The notes beneath the pieces are model-generated. The model was not told where the DNA came from and ran no database searches. It worked only from the letters and a program-made list of their open reading frames with translations. DNA of 64,000 nt from contig NC_083388.1 in assembly GCF_031755915.1 (NCBI RefSeq), positions 6,269,501 through 6,333,500 on the forward strand, read 5' to 3'. Each line of letters opens with the position of its first letter. Position 1 is the first letter of the stretch. Shown in pieces: positions 39,069 to 49,800 of the stretch. Source of the DNA: Ziziphus jujuba (taxonomy: Eukaryota > Streptophyta > Magnoliopsida > Rosales > Rhamnaceae). Both the position numbers and the translations under genes were made by a program.

Positions 39069-40062
39069 ATGGAAGCTGGAGGTTGCAGTAACAATAACAA
39101 GGGAAATGAAGCTAGGCGTACCTGGAGTAAAGATGAGGAAGAGGCTTTGCTGAATATTTTAGATGAAGCTGTAGCTAGTGGGCAACGTTGTGACACAGGA
39201 GCATTTAAACCTGGCACACTGAATATGATTGAGAGGCAACTAGCCGAGATGTGTCCTAATTCGGGATTGCGAGCAAGTCCACATATTGAGTTAAGGATGA
39301 AAAAATGGAAGAAGCAATATGGTATAATATACGACATGCTCAACAAAAATGGATTTGGATGGAATGACTCTCTTAAATGTGTGGAGGTTGACAGTGACGA
39401 TGCTTGGAAAGCATATGTGCATATTTTGAATTTTCTCAGGAAATATAGTTTTATTGAATTTTTTGGTTGCTATCCTAAAATTTATATCTAGCATGTCTAA
39501 ACTAATCTTTTTATTTTTTTAACTAAACGTTATCTTTCTTTATTTTAGTGTAATCCAAGTGCAAAAAGTTAGAGAAGTAAACCTTTTTCCCGTGTATGAG
39601 AGGCTTGCTAATATTTTTGGAAAGGATCGGGCAATAGGAGTTGAAGCACAAACTCCAATTGATTTGGTTAATGATATAAATATGGAGGTTGCAAATGAAC
39701 AATTTGATGATATTTGTTCTCCAATGTCTGTTAATCAAACACATAGTGAACCATCCACACAATCCCAAGCAAGACGGAAGAGGAAAAATAAAGCGAAGGA
39801 TGATGACATCGTAAAGGGGTTGGACAATGTAGCGGATAAATGATTTGGTAAATTGGCTGCAACATTAGAAAAACAAGAAAAATCCGATATCACTTATCCA
39901 CAACACTTAACTATGGAGCTTGATAGGTTAGGATTTCCTATTAGAGACAATCTCAGAATCTCTAAGGCAATGAGATTGGATCCATCGAACATAGAAGTTT
40001 TCAAGATTATTAAAACGGATGCAGAGAAGATTGAATTTGCTAATAAATTTTTAGATAACTAA
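39069..40062 (+). pseudogene. Harbinger Myb/SANT-like accessory ORF, broken
   Basis: Exon 1 (from 39069) encodes a Myb/SANT-like domain (RRTWSKDEEEALLNILDEAV... ELRMKKWKKQYGIIYDML... FGWNDSLKCVEVDSDDAWKAY). The second block (from about 39550) continues NPSAK, then VREVNLFPVYERLANIFGKDRA, an acidic linker with basic RRKRKNK, and a C-terminal region LAATLEKQEKSD... FANKFLDN. Two lesions are visible. An extra A in the run near 39562 breaks the frame between NPSAK and VREV, and a TGA at 39841-39843 interrupts NVADK-stop-FGKLAATLEKQ. The exon 1 donor is also unclear. In this family the Myb-like protein binds the element ends and partners the transposase. Alternative splicing could hide the frameshift but not the stop. 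Confidence 0.75.
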
Positions 40063-40318
40063 ATTAGTATTGTTGTGGATTATATATTTATATCTATGTA
40101 TGAGAGGATAACAATTATGAATAATTCAATTTCAAACTTATGGACATATGTTGTAAGGTATTGGATATTGGTTTCTAATTATGCATGTAAGGATAATTGA
40201 TCATTATGTGTTATGTTTTAGAATATTAACACGCACTTGATTGCTTTAGTTAATTTTATTTTATTTAATTATATTACTATCTTATATTATTATTTATTAT
40301 TATATGAAGGAATATTGA

Positions 40319-40549
40319 ATGGCAAGGAAAAGAGTTTATGTTGTATTTAAAGGTAGACAACTAGGGATATATAATTCTTGGCCTGAATGTCATCAACAAG
40401 TGCAAGGGTTTAAAGAAAATTTATATCAAGCCTATAATACAACTGAAGAAGCTGAAATAGCATATGTTCAGTTTGTAGAACAAATGATAAGAAATCGTAA
40501 GAGGCAAATCCAATACAAAATCCCACCACATATACACGTGCTTAATTGA
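40319..40549 (+). CDS. Stand-alone RNase H1 N-terminal (hybrid-binding) domain protein
   Basis: A 76-residue frame, MARKRVYVVFKGRQLGIYNS WPECHQQVQGF..., with the hallmark pattern of the RNase H1 N-terminal domain (Pfam 'Caulimovirus viroplasmin/RNase H1 N-terminal'): YVVFKGR, GIY-x-SW-xEC-xQQV-xGF, then Y-x-T-x-EEAE-x-AY. This ~50-residue fold binds RNA/DNA hybrid or double-stranded RNA at the N-terminus of eukaryotic RNase H1. Here no RNase H catalytic domain follows; the C-terminal tail is basic (RNRKRQIQYK) and the stop is at 40547. It sits 255 bp after the Myb-like ORF, on the same strand, inside the Harbinger TIRs. It is either a third element gene or captured host sequence. No lesion is visible in it. 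Confidence 0.72.
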   Translation: MARKRVYVVFKGRQLGIYNSWPECHQQVQGFKENLYQAYNTTEEAEIAYVQFVEQMIRNRKRQIQYKIPPHIHVLN

Positions 40550-40899
40550 ACAACGAGTAGTGTAATGGTTTTATATTATATTGTTTATTTGGAGTACTAT
40601 CAATGTGTGTATTTACTTATTTGTTATACAACTAGATTATCCTTGTAAAAGCCAATATGGATGTAGTAATTGTTACAAGTAAAACCAAATGCTAACTTTG
40701 GCATAATGTTAGCTTTTTTTTTATTGGTGATTAATTATTTTTTATGATTTACCATATGTCAATTTTATTTTAATTGATGTTCAAAACAATATATTAACGT
40801 AATTTATGGGTGTAAAAACAAAAAATAAATTTTGCATGTTAATATAAATAAGATTTTTTTTTAACATAACAATAATTTTTAAAATTTTCATTTAAAATA

Positions 40900-41086
40900 A
40901 AAATAAAACTTTAATTATAAAATAATTCAATCCAGTTTGATCCTGCACCAAACGTTGGACAACTTATCTACCATTTAGTCCATAACTGTGCCAAACACAG
41001 TACTGCACTATTCTATCTGATCCGATTTAGTCCAATCCGGATCTATCCTGTCCGATCCGAACCTGTCCTACGTACCAAATGCCACC
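40900..41086 (+). repeat. Right terminal region with repeated end motifs
   Basis: Reading inward from 41086, TTTGG-type end motifs occur three times on the reverse strand: ATTTGGTACGTAGGACAG (terminal), GTTTGGCACAG (near 40990) and GTTTGGTGCAGGAT (near 40950). GGATCGGACAGGATAG and GGACTAAATCGGATC motifs lie between them. The terminal structure thus looks like stacked copies of the end. Confidence 0.55.
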
Positions 41087-41359
41087 TGAAGCTCCAACGT
41101 TTGAATCTGCATTTTAATATTAAAAATAAAGTTACTTGCATTTTTTTTTTTTTATTATGAACTGATGTATCTTTTCCACTTTGCCTTCTAAATTATTTTT
41201 TAAAAAAAAAATCAAAATGCTCCCATTAACGCTTACTTTCTTGTCATATTAATTTAATTATGTGATTTTGTCTAATGAATTTAAAAATTAGGTATGCAAG
41301 CCAATTAAAATAAAATAAAATGTTGTAACTTGTAAATTAGGTTTTCAATAAAGTTTCAT

Positions 41360-42413
41360 TTAAAGGATTTGAAAGGTGGAACCAACAATCATGATAAAGG
41401 ATGAAAACCAACAAATTACAGCCAGATGAATTCAGAAAAAAAAAAAATAGTAATAATAATAATACAGTGAGGGGAGTTTTTCAATTTGTTTAATATTCAA
41501 AAGTTTTTTTCATTATCACCTTTTGCTATGTAATTAAAGTATTTTTATAAAATTATAGAAATTTTCTCAACCTTTTACGTTTTTGTATTATTTCCCCCTT
41601 AATTATTTTCTTGAAATGATTTCACACTTAATTTAATTGTTTTCTTTGACTTGATTTCACACTTATTTATGATCTTAACGTAAAAAATTAGTGGATATCT
41701 TAGATTTCTTTTTTTGGAGTTTGACAAATTGATACATTGATACAGAAATTGACAGGCTAAATTAGATTTTTACTTTTTAGCATAAAAGAAAATTTGAAAT
41801 AAAACAATTTTTTTTTACTATACATTTTTCTTTCAATTAAAACTTCGAAGCTAATATATTCAAATTTTGTACTAAACAATAGATTCTATTTATTTTCACT
41901 ATTCTCGTTCAAATATTTAAGTAGCAAACTGAGAATAAAAATAAAAAAGAATTTTAAAGAATTGATTAGGTACTTTTACCTAACAATTGATATGGTGGCT
42001 TTTAACTATATTGAATTTAATTGAGTTAGGTGATACATTACAAATTAATTGAATTGGACTTAAGTTTTTCTCACACTATCTTATTATTTTACTTCTATTA
42101 CAATTTTTAATTAAATATATTAATAATGGAAAATAAGGAATATGTCCTGAACTAATTAAAAAAATTTAAGGAAATTAATGCTTAACCAAAACTAAAAGTA
42201 TGTAGTTTTTTACATGAAGTCGGAATAAAAATATTTGTAAATAATAAATTGTTTTTATAGGTAAAATTTTGTGTTTTTGTTGTTTAGAATGCTTGACAAT
42301 TATTTAAGCAAAATTAATGTGGCAAGTATTTTAAAATAATATATTATTTTTATATAAAAAAATTGTTTCACATGACATTTTCAAATAGCCATCTAAAGAG
42401 ACATGTACAAAAC

Positions 42414-42446
<33 letters not shown>

Positions 42447-44089
42447 CATAACACCCACAAATAGACATCTAAAACTCTTTAATAACTCACTTGTGCATAG
42501 GTTTTTTGGTTTGATTTAGTTTTGATTGCTTACTAACAAAGTTTTCCAAATTCACGATGAGAATAACTACTTCTCATATACCTAATTTTGTTCACTATTG
42601 AAATAAACCCAAAGGAACAGCTCAAATTAGTGTTATACTAAATTTAGGAAAAAAGAAAAAAAAGAAAAAAAGGGGAACAACGGAATAACATTTATGACTA
42701 TATCTTATATTTATATTTAATTTAAATTATAACCTTTTTTACACTATATTCACAAGCACTTAGAAGATACATTTACAATCATTTAGAGGAGAACATATTG
42801 TAAATAAAATTTTACAGAAAGTCAATAATAATTTTCAATATTATACATGTGATACAGTTATATAAATCCAATTTATGGTATATGTGTTTTTTTTTTTTTT
42901 TTATAATAATTAATGGCTTCGCTAACTTATCATAAATTTGAATCAGGACAGAAAAAGATAAAAAAAAATATAGTTTTTGCCAACTCGACTAATTGCATCC
43001 TTATTTATGTGTATGTGTTGAATTGTTGTCAAGCCATTGTATTTACCAATATTCTAACAAATAATTATTTGAATTCAAAGCCGGTTTTAGTTTGACAATT
43101 CGATCGATAGGAGAATGACCATTACCATAAATCCTTATCTCATCGCATTGGGAAGCACTTTAAATTTTTTTATTAATAAATAAGAACAAAATTAATTTAA
43201 AGTTTATCATATATATAGATCTTTATTATTGTAGCTTACATATATAAATTAAGTTGAGGGTAAATTTTATATTTCTTTGCATATTTAGTTAAATAGGATT
43301 TGTTAACGCTGTAGTTGTTTTCTATTTTTATTTTGGACACAACTACTTGACCTTTTTATACGTTTATGTTAATGTCAATAAAGGTGCATTTCTGCCTCTA
43401 GTTTAATTTTGGGAATGAATATGTTAATTTTTTTTGTGCTTTAACTTTAATAAATCTGACTTCTATATTTTTTTATTATTTTGTGTTTTAGGAATTCATT
43501 TTTCTAATATTGCATTGTAAACTTATAATCTATCTTTCTTATCTTCGGTTCTTCTCAACGTAGTTGATTTCAAAATAAATTTTATCAATATTATCACGAC
43601 TTTACCTTTATAACACCCTGTTTGGACTATGGATAATAATTGATTATTTTGACATCATTTTATTAGATAATGTCAACAAAAAAAAGTTTCTTATTAGATT
43701 TAAAACTAACTACCAAATTTTTTTTATTTTTTTATTTTTTTATTTTTTCTGAAATCAAGGTATCAATTGCCACGTAGAGACACTTGTACCAAACCTTTGT
43801 ACACATATATAATACTTACTAATAGATATCTCAAAATTTCTAAACCACCACACATCAAACCCCTCTTATTTCGCCTAATTGGACACCACCCTCCTATTAG
43901 CATATTTAACCATAAAAAATAAATAAACAAACAAAAATAATATTTTTTAATAAATAAAAATTTGTAACTAGAGAATTTGAGAGGCAGGACAAAAAAATCA
44001 TGCATGATTACGAAAATGACCAACAAATTTCAATGAGGTGAGTTTTTCAATTTGTTTAGTATTCAAAAGTTATTATTATCATGTTTAAT

Positions 44090-44139
<50 letters not shown>

Positions 44140-44890
44140 AAGTATTTTGTTAATTGTAGAAATTAGCTTAACTTTTATATTTTTTTATTAATATCTTCCC
44201 TTAATTATTTTTTGAAGTGATTTCGCCCCTGGTTATGACCTAATATAAAAAAATTGATGGCTAAATTAGGTACTTTATTGGTGTTTGACAAAATTGATAT
44301 ATTGATATAAAGGGAGACAGTCTAAATACATATTATATCTAATTTATTTTATTATACATATTTTCTTTCATTAAAACTTTTAGAGCTATATATTTAAATT
44401 TAATAACTAACAGTAGTATTCTATTTTTCACTGTTATCATATAGATATTTAATAATAAAAGTAACCCAAAAAAAAAGAAAGAATTTTAATGAATTGGGTT
44501 TTTTTTTTAAGGAAGAATTTTAATGAATTCAGTTAGTTAGGTACTTTTAGTTTTACCTAACAATAGATATGGTGGCTTTTAAACTATGTTTATTTCAATT
44601 AAGTTAGGTTTGATTGATACATTATAAATTCATGCAATTGGATTTAAATTTTTCCCCTCTATTTTATTATTTTATTTTTATTACAATTTTAATAAGTATA
44701 TTAATAATGGAAAAATCAGAAATATGTCGTGATTAACTAAATAAAATTGAATTTTAATGCTTAATTAAAACTAAAAGTATTTTTTTTTTCCCATGGAGAT
44801 GGAATAAAAATATTTGTAAATCTTGCACTTTTGTTGTTCAGATGCATAATAATTATTTATTAAGCAAAGTTAATATAGTGAGTATTTTAA
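41360..44890. repeat. Diverged direct duplication of ~1 kb block
   Basis: Block 41360-42330 and block 43970-44890 share ordered landmarks: GAGTTTTTCAATTTGTTTA, TTTGACAAA(A)TTGATA(T/C)ATTGATA, TAGGTACTTTTA...ACCTAACAAT, ATATGGTGGCTTTTAA and AATATTTGTAAAT. A shorter motif (TAATAGATATCT, ACTTGTACCAAACC) follows copy 1 (42380-42480) but precedes copy 2 (43785-43840), as expected if a ~2.6 kb unit was duplicated in tandem and then decayed. Confidence 0.75.
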
Positions 44891-45759
44891 GGTAACAGAT
44901 ATTTTTAGGCCAAATTTCATTCCACCTGGTCGATTTTTTAAAAATTATGCATAATTCTCATTAATTTCCATTTACTTTTATATATCTATCAAAATATACT
45001 TCTCTATCATTTTTTGTTGGTTTTATCAATTAATTTAAACAGTTGAAGGTCAAAGGAAATTTAAAATCAATATTTTATGGTTGAATAACATCGAAAAAGT
45101 ATAAATTTAATCTTTAAGTATTAAAAATAATTGGTAAAAACTATATATAAGTTTGTTTTGAACAATATATAAAACTAAATGGAAGTAAGTAATATTTTTC
45201 CAAAAACGTGAATTAAATGTAGTTAGAGTAAAGCTGAATTAATCTAAACGAAATTCTTTTGAAGTTATCCTTTATTTCTGAAAAAAAAAGAAAAAAGTAC
45301 AAAAATACTTTCAAACTAATATTTCGTCTTTTCAATCTCTTTTACATGATTTTTTTTATAAAAAAAATCATTTATATCATTTTAATTTTATTCTAATTAT
45401 ATTTAGCCTCATATTTTTAAAAAATTATCATTCAGCTTCCTATCTATATTTCTCAAAATAGATTTATTTATTAATTTTTACCAACTAATTTTAATAACTA
45501 AAAGCTAAAATTAAATTTTCATAATATGATATGATTAATTTTTAACCTTCATTGGCCTTTAATTGCTAAAACTGACAAATATGTTTAGTTTAATATATGG
45601 AAAATTAAAGAAAGGTTAGTGATAATTTTTTAAAAATATAGAATCTAAATATAAATATATTATGGTAAAGTTGAGAACGAAAGAATGAAATTTACCTTTA
45701 AAAATATAAAAATATGCCTAAAAATATATTTATATTTTTCTTACAAACAAACACAAAAA

Positions 45760-46304
45760 GGGAAAGTTTTATAAACCCCCTTACATTTCATGAATATTAC
45801 CCATCCATCCAAGGTTTTCAATTACGTTTCAATTGTTAACATAATTATCTTTCTATTACCAAAAGAAAAAATAATAATAATAAAATAAAATTAGAAACAT
45901 TATCTTTCGATTGGTTTGCATTGTAAGAGGTCTGTTTAGCCTTCGTATGGATCAAAAGGAATATTAATTGAATGCTTTATATTTTTTGTCATAAATTATG
46001 ATATTTTCTTACAGAATCGTATACTTCCAATTTTGAAAATTCAAAAAATTCAAATATTTATATAATTAATTATGAACATTAAATAAAGTAATACATGGGG
46101 AATATTCACTAAAAAATGCAAAAGCAATTCAAACTTTAATTATTTATATGATCCAATAAAATTTTTAAAATAAAAACAAAGCAAAGTGATCATTGACAGT
46201 TAAATTCAACGGAAAAAAAAAAAAAAGGGTTAAGAGTGAATGATGAATTTGAAAATCTTATAAAGTGGATGTTTTATCAAACCTGGGCTCCATCAAATTT
46301 TCCC
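45760..46304. mobile_element. Second copy of the long-TIR MITE family
   Basis: The right end (46229-46304: GGGTTAAGAGTGAATGATGAATTTG ... TCAAATTTTCCC in pieces) matches the right end of the element at 10549-11096. The reverse complement starts GGGAAAATTTGATGGAGCCC; the left end at 45760 starts GGGAAAGTTTTATAAACCCC. Flanks ACACAAAAA and ACATAAATA agree at 7 of 9 positions, compatible with a decayed 9 bp target duplication. Confidence 0.5.
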
Positions 46305-46643
46305 ACATAAATACATTAATTATATGGACAAATTCGCTGGAGAAAACGCATTTGAGAGAAATATAAGAATTAACAACCCGAATGTAATTCGGATAACCGA
46401 ACAGGGTCCAGGTTAGATAAAAGACTACTAACTAAACTGGGGTCGTATCGGGTAATGGGTCGGGTTTATGGGGCACTATTCCGACCCGTTTCCAATATGT
46501 TGCGGCAACACAAGGGAGTACCCCAGAGTGGAAAGAAAGGAAATAGAAAGAGATAAATAGGCAGTGGGGCGTGGTGTCTGATTTCTTCATCCTTCTTATG
46601 TATTCGTTTCTTGGAGTTGGGTTTCTTCTACAAGGAAACCTCA

Positions 46644-46861
46644 ATGGCAGACCAAACTACTATTTTCACCAGAGCTCCTTTCTTTTTCTTTTCCCTTTCC
46701 TTCGCAATTAGAGCATGTAAGCATGTATATACATTATCACAGATTTTCAACAACCCCCTTTGCTTTGCTTTTCAATTTTCTTTCTTTTTTTTTTTTTTTA
46801 ATCTACTTTTTGATGGGTTTAATTTTTTAAAATAGGTGGAGAACTTTGGAGGGCGATCTGA
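46644..46861 (+). promoter_or_regulatory. Spliced upstream ORF in ERI1-like 5' leader
   Basis: An ATG at 46644 lies upstream of the main start (46892). With a predicted leader intron 46717-46835 (AT|GTAAGCATG ... AAATAG|GTGG) the uORF has 32 codons, beginning MADQTTIFTRAPF and ending at TGA 46859-46861, just 30 bp before the main ATG. Such uORFs usually reduce translation of the downstream frame. The leader intron is inferred from splice-site sequence only. Confidence 0.45.
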
Positions 46862-46891
46862 CTTGCCTTGCCATTGATCGGTTACAGGATC

Positions 46892-49800
46892 ATGATGCCC
46901 TTTGAACATCGAGGTACGGTTATTTTGGGATTTTTTTTTTTTTTAATATTCAATATTATCTTATTATTATTATTGTTATTTTTTTTTTCCTGATGTCATG
47001 CTTAGTCCTTGTAATATACTGAATTTAAGATCTGGGTGGTTGAATTTTCGAGGTTCTTTAATTAGGGAGGTTGTTTTGGGTTCCGTTGTTTTGTTTTGTT
47101 TTTGTCTATTTGAGTAATTTATTGTGCAACTGTGAGCAATAAGCAGTGTATTTAGGGGCATTGTTAATAAAGACTGCTGAATTATTTTAGTAATTTGGGA
47201 AAAGAATTTATGGGTTGTGTCTGAAGTTCAGTTACAATGCTGGAATTACTGGGGGGAGTGGAAGGTTAGGGAAGAAGACCAAAAATCCTAGTTTGGCATG
47301 ATACTGTATGGCTAAATTTTGCCCATATTTGAGTACAATGGATGGAAGTTGGAATTCCGTCCTATTTTGTTATATACTATATATGTGATGATCTGGCATG
47401 AAGGATGCAAAAATTTGTTATGTGCAGTCAGATTTGGTTCCTTGGATTTATTGGAAAATCCTATTTTGTAAAATTGTTTTATTTTTTCAGGATTTCAGAT
47501 GGTTAATGAGTTTTAAAGACAGTCAATATATTTATCATGTTAATAACTTAGAACTGATGCATAAAGAAATAGAATCTGTTGTAACCAGTGTTTCTGTTTT
47601 TATTTTATTTTATTTATTTATTTTTTTTGAAAAAAATAAATAAATGGAAACCTAGATGACGGTGGCTTAATGTTTCCTTGTAATGATCAGTTCTAGTGTT
47701 ATGTACTGACTATTTGTTATGTGTAGATTTATTTTTCTGCCTCCTTGCGTAGCACATTGAGAAACATTGTTTAGGTTGGTTGCAATAGCCATCTCAAGGT
47801 TTATTTATTCTCAATCAGTCTTCTAAGCCTGCTTCATGTAGAACAGGAGCAGTCTGTCTGCTATTGCTCATGCAATGAGTTTTTGGGACTGTGATATTTT
47901 ATTAAAAGAGTCTTTGGCATGTTCTGTGCTTATTCATCAATAATAAGATAGAAATATTAATTTTGATGTGAAAACTATGCCTGCTGGAAATCCTGGACCA
48001 CATACACTCACTATCTGTTGGATATTGGAGAGCTAAAGGTTGTGAAAACTACTTTTGATTTTGATTTTAATTGGGTAAGAGAAATAGGGGGTCTGTGCTG
48101 CAATGACTTTAAGTTCTATTATAGAATCTCTAATCTCAAATATTAATCGACCTATTTAAGAAAACTTATTTGTGATAAATCTTAGCTCTGATTAGGATAG
48201 GACCATCAATGTAGAAAGCATCTTGTGAAAAAATGTTAGCTAACTTGTAACCAAGCAAATAATCTGGTACACTTGAAACTGCTATGTATTTCTACTTAAT
48301 GTAATCTATTAAGTAAAAATTTTTGTGTGCAAAAATTGTGCAATCCCATGTTTGCTTCAGTATTGAGAAACACATATAACTCTAAACCTAACAATTCTAT
48401 TTAAATATTTATAGGACACATGTTTTAAACCACTGGAGACTTGCTTTTGTTCAATCTAGGACACATGTTTTAAACCACTGGAGACTTTCTTTTGTTCAAT
48501 CTCATATGATGGTCAGGCACCCAAAAAAAAAAAAAAAAAATCTCACAGGATGGTCCTACTTATTAAGACTCAAGGTTTTCCAAGTTGGAAAGTGCATCAG
48601 AAACAATGACTTCGGTGACCTTTAATTTTGTGATTACCTTGTTTCATAACTGCTTCTGGTACTTTTAAATGGAATTTAATTGGTTATAGCTTTTTAAAGT
48701 TTCTATTGAAGTTCATTTAATATGAGATCTTAAAAAATTTGGAAGCTGCTATTTTTGAATTATGATTGAGGTGGAAAGCTTATGGTTTAGTTTCCTATTA
48801 CTTTCTCTGTGGGCTAAAATTTCTTCTGAACCTTAATTTTATTTGTTGTTAATTAGACATCATGGATTAGATTTGAAACATGGGTGGAAATTTCGTTGGA
48901 TTTTTATTTATGCTTTTTGCTTAACTAGGTATGTTGACATAGTATAGTCCAAAACAGCAGTAAAACGTTTGTTACCTGGAACAGCAGTAATGCAATTGTG
49001 TTATTGGTCACTTTATAATTACAGCTGTAAATTTTTGTGAAACTGTTTGTTATTTATTACAGTTCCTTATCCCTAATTTGTATGTGTTGAATACACAAGT
49101 TCATTGGTTAGGTGCACATGAAAGGATATATTATTTTGATAAATCTTATCGGAGTTTTGTCTTAAAAAGGTGGTTTGGGCTATGACATGGTGGAAACTAT
49201 TTTATTTGCAGAATGTCTTATAGAACATATTTTTGATTAATGTGCCCTTTGTTGCAGAAACAATGCACAAGTATGAAGCATCCATGAGATGCCTTCACAG
49301 TAAAGCAATACCTTACAACGTGAAATACAATGGGAATTTTCTGGAAGGATTCCCAGAGCTCAAAGATGAAATAAGTAAACCTTCAGGAGGTGGTTTTATT
49401 GAAGACAACTTGTTCAACAGTATGTCCTTTGTGCCTCATGAAGGTTATCATAGACCATTTCACCAACAGGATTTTTATGTTAGGTCAACTTATCATCCTG
49501 ACATTCAAAAGGCAGAATGGAACCACTTTTATGCTATTGAAAGCCATTTCTATCCTATGAATCATGAATACTCTGTTCCTGCTGCTGATAATCGATTTCA
49601 ATATGTGCCATTCAGCATGTTATCCCAAAGTTACAGACCAGAGTTTCAATTACAAGAGTTTCAGTATTTTGTGGTCATAGACTTTGAGGCAACCTGTGAC
49701 AAAGAGAAGAATCCTCATCCACAAGAGATCATTGAATTCCCATCTGTACTGGTGAATAGTATGACTGGCCAGTTGGAAGACTATTTTCAAATATATGTGC

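Larger units (their letters stand above)
33642..41086 (+). mobile_element. PIF/Harbinger DNA transposon, ~7.4 kb
   Basis: The left terminus GGGCGTGTTTGTTACGCAG and the reverse complement of the right terminus GGTGGCATTTGGTACGTAG match at about 16 of 22 positions. Both ends are immediately flanked by TGA (33639-33641 and 41087-41089), a 3 bp duplication as Harbinger elements make (usually TWA). Inside are a DD47E transposase (37555-38882), a decayed Myb/SANT-like ORF (39069-40062) and a small RNase H1 N-terminal-domain ORF (40319-40549). About 3.9 kb of non-transposon-like DNA lies left of the transposase, including duplicated cargo (35199-36097) and a CACTA-like end. The two TIRs have diverged, and the Myb-like partner is broken, so the copy is probably not self-mobile now. 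Confidence 0.82.
41090..46600. other. Intergenic region with an old segmental duplication
   Basis: No coding exon was seen. Besides the ~1 kb duplicated block and the MITE listed separately, it contains AT-rich DNA, a (TA)n run near 42416-42441, a longer one near 44093-44131, and a CGGGT-rich patch near 46380-46490 (GGTCGGGTT, GACCCG) just before the exonuclease gene. Confidence 0.6.
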
